Source: an uncultured Deinococcales bacterium | GTDB lineage: Bacteria; Deinococcota; Deinococci; Deinococcales; Trueperaceae | Assembly: GCA_937934635.1 (NCBI GenBank) | Contig: CALGZD010000244.1 | Span: forward strand, 1 to 7,248 | Length of the DNA: 7,248 nucleotides | Direction: 5' to 3' | Shown: positions 5,144 to 7,248 of the stretch, one piece after another | How positions within the stretch are numbered: position 1 is the stretch's first letter | How the letters are laid out: each line of letters opens with the position of its first letter | Program-made: the position numbers and the translations under genes | Notes under the pieces: model-generated | Told to the model about the DNA's origin: nothing | Database searches by the model: none | Seen by the model: the letters and a program-made list of their open reading frames with translations, nothing else

Positions 5144-5794
5144 ATGTTTCAATTTTTTCAAAAATTTTTTGGAAGACCCAAGACTGTGAGTGAGCAGTCT
5201 CAAGATGCCCTATCGTTAGATTTATCTACTAATGATATTCGCTTGATTGTTGGTTTGGGTAATCCTGGTGCAAAGTATCAACAAACTAGGCACAATGCGG
5301 GTTTTATGGTGCTTGATGCCTTTGCGAAGCGTCACGATTTACGTTTTGACGGTGGTTTAAAGTCTGAAGAAGCAGTTCTCAAAGATATTTACTTTATTAA
5401 ACCTCAGACCTATATGAACTTATCAGGGCAGGCAGTAAAAGAGTATGCAAAGATTTTTAAGATTCAAGCGAGTAGCATACTTGTTGTACAAGATGATTTA
5501 GATTTACCTTTGGGGCGTATCCGTTTTAAAACGGGTGGTAGTGCTGCGGGGCAAAGAGGCGTTAAAGATATTGAACAGTACATGGGTAGTGGTTTTCATC
5601 GTCTTAAAATTGGTATTGGTAGACCTGAAGACGATACTCCGATTCCTGATTGGGTACTTGGTAGACTTCATAATGGTGAGAAACAGCTTATGCAGCAAGT
5701 AATTACCGTGTCTGTTGATGCTATTGAAGTCTTGTTGCAAGAAGGTATGCAAAAAGCGATGTCGCTATATAACGGAACTGATTTACGGTCTTAA
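5144..5794 (+). CDS. pth: Peptidyl-tRNA hydrolase
   Basis: Pth cleaves peptidyl-tRNA released by stalled ribosomes, recycling tRNA in the cytoplasm. Family motifs are all present: IVGLGNPGAKYQQTRHNAGF (35-54) with N40 and the catalytic H50, KPQTYMNLSG (86-95) with N92, VVQDDLDLPLG (114-124) with D117, and FHRLKIGIGRP (151-161). In the tRNA-binding loop the common GGHGGHNGLK text is GGSAAGQRGVK (131-141), so the histidine-asparagine pair is glutamine-arginine. The frame gives 216 residues, about 25-30 more than usual, because about 33 residues rich in F, Q and S precede the usual start of the fold. The ATG at 5144 has only a weak, too-close AGGT upstream. An in-frame GTG at 5186 has GGAAG 10 nt before it, and a TTG at 5243 would give the classic length. 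The start is therefore the least certain part. Confidence 0.95.
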   Translation: MFQFFQKFFGRPKTVSEQSQDALSLDLSTNDIRLIVGLGNPGAKYQQTRHNAGFMVLDAFAKRHDLRFDGGLKSEEAVLKDIYFIKPQTYMNLSGQAVKEYAKIFKIQASSILVVQDDLDLPLGRIRFKTGGSAAGQRGVKDIEQYMGSGFHRLKIGIGRPEDDTPIPDWVLGRLHNGEKQLMQQVITVSVDAIEVLLQEGMQKAMSLYNGTDLRS

Positions 5795-5813
5795 AGCCTG
5801 TTGCTTAAAGCCT
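5790..5813. repeat. 10-bp direct repeat spanning the pth stop codon
   Basis: CTTAAAGCCT occurs at 5790-5799 and 5804-5813, separated by 4 bp (a 14-bp period). The first copy contains the pth TAA stop (5792-5794). It looks like a decayed tandem duplication. No terminator stem was found after pth. Confidence 0.8.
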
Positions 5814-6066
5814 ATAGATTCAATTTAAAACTTTATGTTTAGTGTACTAGACTCATATTTTATGTGTATCTTGTAACTTTGATATGATATAACGGAAATG
5901 TATGTTTTATACCGAGTCCGAAAATACCCTAAATGAACTAATTAGTGTAAGGCGTCAGGTGCTCAACCATATTCCGTTTTATACTTTTAAACTTGGGATT
6001 CTACCTATATAGGTGCTCCAATTTTATTTAGGATTTAAGCGGAATTGGTATTATAGGAGGATATTT
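5795..6066 (+). other. Upstream region of the solute-binding protein gene, with palindrome and repeated motifs
   Basis: This 272-bp AT-rich spacer holds no recognised gene. It contains a perfect 12-bp palindrome ACCTATATAGGT (6003-6014); AGGTGCTC twice (5957-5964 and 6011-6018, the second overlapping the palindrome); a 7-bp inverted repeat AACGGAA/TTCCGTT (5891-5897 and 5972-5978); and a 6-bp stem CCAATT/AATTGG (6018-6023 and 6043-6048) just before the AGGAGG ribosome binding site (6055-6060). TATGAT-like -10 candidates lie near 5883-5892, without a clear -35. The arrangement suggests operator or leader control of a transporter gene, but no known regulator motif or riboswitch was recognised. 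Confidence 0.5.
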
Positions 6067-7248
6067 ATGGCTCGAGCCCTAACCCTAGCCCTACTATCAG
6101 TTTTTTGTATTGTTTCCCTCTCCCAAGCCCAGAACCAAGATGAAGCCCAAGACCCTGTTTACGGTGGCGAAGTCACCGTAGCAATCGTTGCAGACCCACC
6201 TGGTTGGGACCCAACCGTGTCTACATCTCAAGAGATTCCTCGTGTGGTTTACCACAATGTCTACGAAGGTTTAGTACGTTTTGACAGAGACGGCAACATT
6301 GTACCTGCACTCGCTGAAAGCTGGGATGTTTCTGAAGATGGTTTAACGTGGACCTTCTCTTTACGTGATGGTGTTATGTTTCATGATGGCAGTGAATTTA
6401 ATGGTGATGATGTCGTAGCTAAGTTTGAACGTGCTATGGACCCAGATTCAGGTCACGTAAATAACAAATACTATACGTCAATTGAAGAGGTACTGGCTGA
6501 TGGTAATACCGTTCAGTTCACGCTTTCACAGCCAAATGCTAGCTTGCTTTACAACTTAGCAAGACCTGATTCAGTGATTTATCCAGAAGAGTTACAAGAA
6601 TCTCAACGTGCAACACCGATTGGTACTGGACCCTTTAAGTTTGTTGATTATGTTGAAGGTAGTGAAGTTCGTTTAGAAAAAAACGAAGACTATTACATTG
6701 ATGGTCTACCTTATTTAGATGCTGTTACCTACAAAATTATTCCTGATACCAACACGCAGATTGCTGCCCTTCGTGCAGGTGACATTGACATGATTGGTGT
6801 GGCACTTAGTCCTGAAAATGCACTACAGGTGCAATCTGCTGATAACCTTAAATTAAGCCAAGGAACAGCAACAACAGAAATCACCATGGCTCTGAATAAC
6901 ACCAGAGGTCCACTTGCTAATCCTTTAGTTCGTCAAGCAATCACACATGCAATTGATAAAGATGCAATCGTTGAAGGTGCTATGCGTGGCTTTGGTACGG
7001 TCATCGGTACGCATATGAGCCCATCTGAGCCTTACTATGTAGATTTATCAGACACCTATCCGTACAATCCAGAACGTGCGAAAGAACTTCTTGCTGAAGC
7101 AGGATATGCTGATGGATTTGAAATAGCTTTTGAACTTCCTGAGCCATACAACATCGAAAGGCGCACAGGTCAAGTTATTGCTCAGATGCTTTCTGAAGTT
7201 GGCATTGAGGCAGATGTGAGCATCGTTGAGTGGGGTACATGGATTCAG
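6067..7248 (+). CDS. Family 5 ABC transporter solute-binding protein, peptide type (cut by window edge)
   Basis: This is the extracytoplasmic receptor of an OppA/DppA-like importer, which captures peptides or related solutes and delivers them to a membrane permease pair. Hand translation gives 394 codons with no stop; the end lies beyond the window. Residues 1-21 form a signal peptide (hydrophobic 4-19, likely cleavage after SLSQA). It has no lipobox cysteine, so the mature protein is probably periplasmic rather than lipid-anchored. Family 5 marks are YGGEVTVAI (32-40), the family signature region LAESWDVSEDGLTWTFSLRD (82-101) followed by GVMFHDGSEFNGDDV (102-116), ATPIGTGPFKFVDY, the NPLVRQAITHAIDKDAI helix, and NPERAKELLAEAGY. 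AGGAGG at 6055-6060 lies 6 nt before the ATG, the strongest ribosome binding site in the window, which fits an abundant binding protein. Permease and ATPase genes would be expected just to the right. The specific substrate cannot be read from the sequence. Confidence 0.93.
   Translation, partial: MARALTLALLSVFCIVSLSQAQNQDEAQDPVYGGEVTVAIVADPPGWDPTVSTSQEIPRVVYHNVYEGLVRFDRDGNIVPALAESWDVSEDGLTWTFSLRDGVMFHDGSEFNGDDVVAKFERAMDPDSGHVNNKYYTSIEEVLADGNTVQFTLSQPNASLLYNLARPDSVIYPEELQESQRATPIGTGPFKFVDYVEGSEVRLEKNEDYYIDGLPYLDAVTYKIIPDTNTQIAALRAGDIDMIGVALSPENALQVQSADNLKLSQGTATTEITMALNNTRGPLANPLVRQAITHAIDKDAIVEGAMRGFGTVIGTHMSPSEPYYVDLSDTYPYNPERAKELLAEAGYADGFEIAFELPEPYNIERRTGQVIAQMLSEVGIEADVSIVEWGTWIQ

Noticed and set aside
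5504..5752. Minus-strand open frame of 82 codons
   Set aside because: It is the antisense of the conserved pth coding sequence.

Overview
The window looks like chromosomal DNA of a low-GC member of the Deinococcota (Deinococcus-Thermus). The best pointer is the L25 protein at 4193-4828. It is the long Ctc/TL5 type with an acidic tail, and recalled Thermus TL5 matches it almost residue for residue around NALRREG...EFDKVFRK. Three genes also have a -10-like hexamer just before the start codon and no ribosome binding site, the leaderless arrangement well known in Deinococcus. A Trueperales-like marine lineage would suit the AT-rich sequence. That placement is inference from memory of the families, not a search.

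Layout. Everything from 1 to 3481 is read leftwards and everything from 4193 to 7248 rightwards, so 3482-4192 is a divergent intergenic region. Leftward genes, in transcription order: a small lipoprotein with a DSRCPxGxxC motif (2954-3481); a RihA/RihB-type nucleoside hydrolase 16 bp after it (2008-2937); an FtsE-type ABC ATPase standing alone without FtsX (1187-1867); a second small lipoprotein (537-1019) followed by a clear terminator; and the N-terminal third of DprA (1-368, cut by the window edge). Rightward genes: rplY/ctc (4193-4828) with a structured leader and a strong terminator, pth (5144-5794), and the first 394 codons of a family 5 peptide/solute-binding protein (6067-7248, cut by the edge).

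Functions. rplY and pth both serve translation (5S rRNA binding and peptidyl-tRNA recycling). A terminator and a separate extended -10 promoter lie between them, so they are neighbours rather than one transcript. The nucleoside hydrolase (nucleoside salvage) and the binding protein (probably peptide import) are nutrient acquisition genes. DprA acts in natural transformation and FtsE in cell division or envelope control. The two lipoproteins are of unknown function.

The most unusual feature is a concentration of short tandem duplications confined to spacers. The divergent region packs four unrelated arrays (units of 14, 10, 17 and 19 bp) into about 390 bp. Further duplications lie before ftsE (15 bp), in the rplY leader (7 bp), between rplY and pth (12 bp) and across the pth stop codon (a 10-bp motif repeated at a 14-bp interval). 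The rplY leader is a second point of interest: a 9-bp perfect inverted repeat brackets it from the predicted transcription start to the ribosome binding site. No CRISPR array, insertion sequence, tRNA or rRNA was seen.
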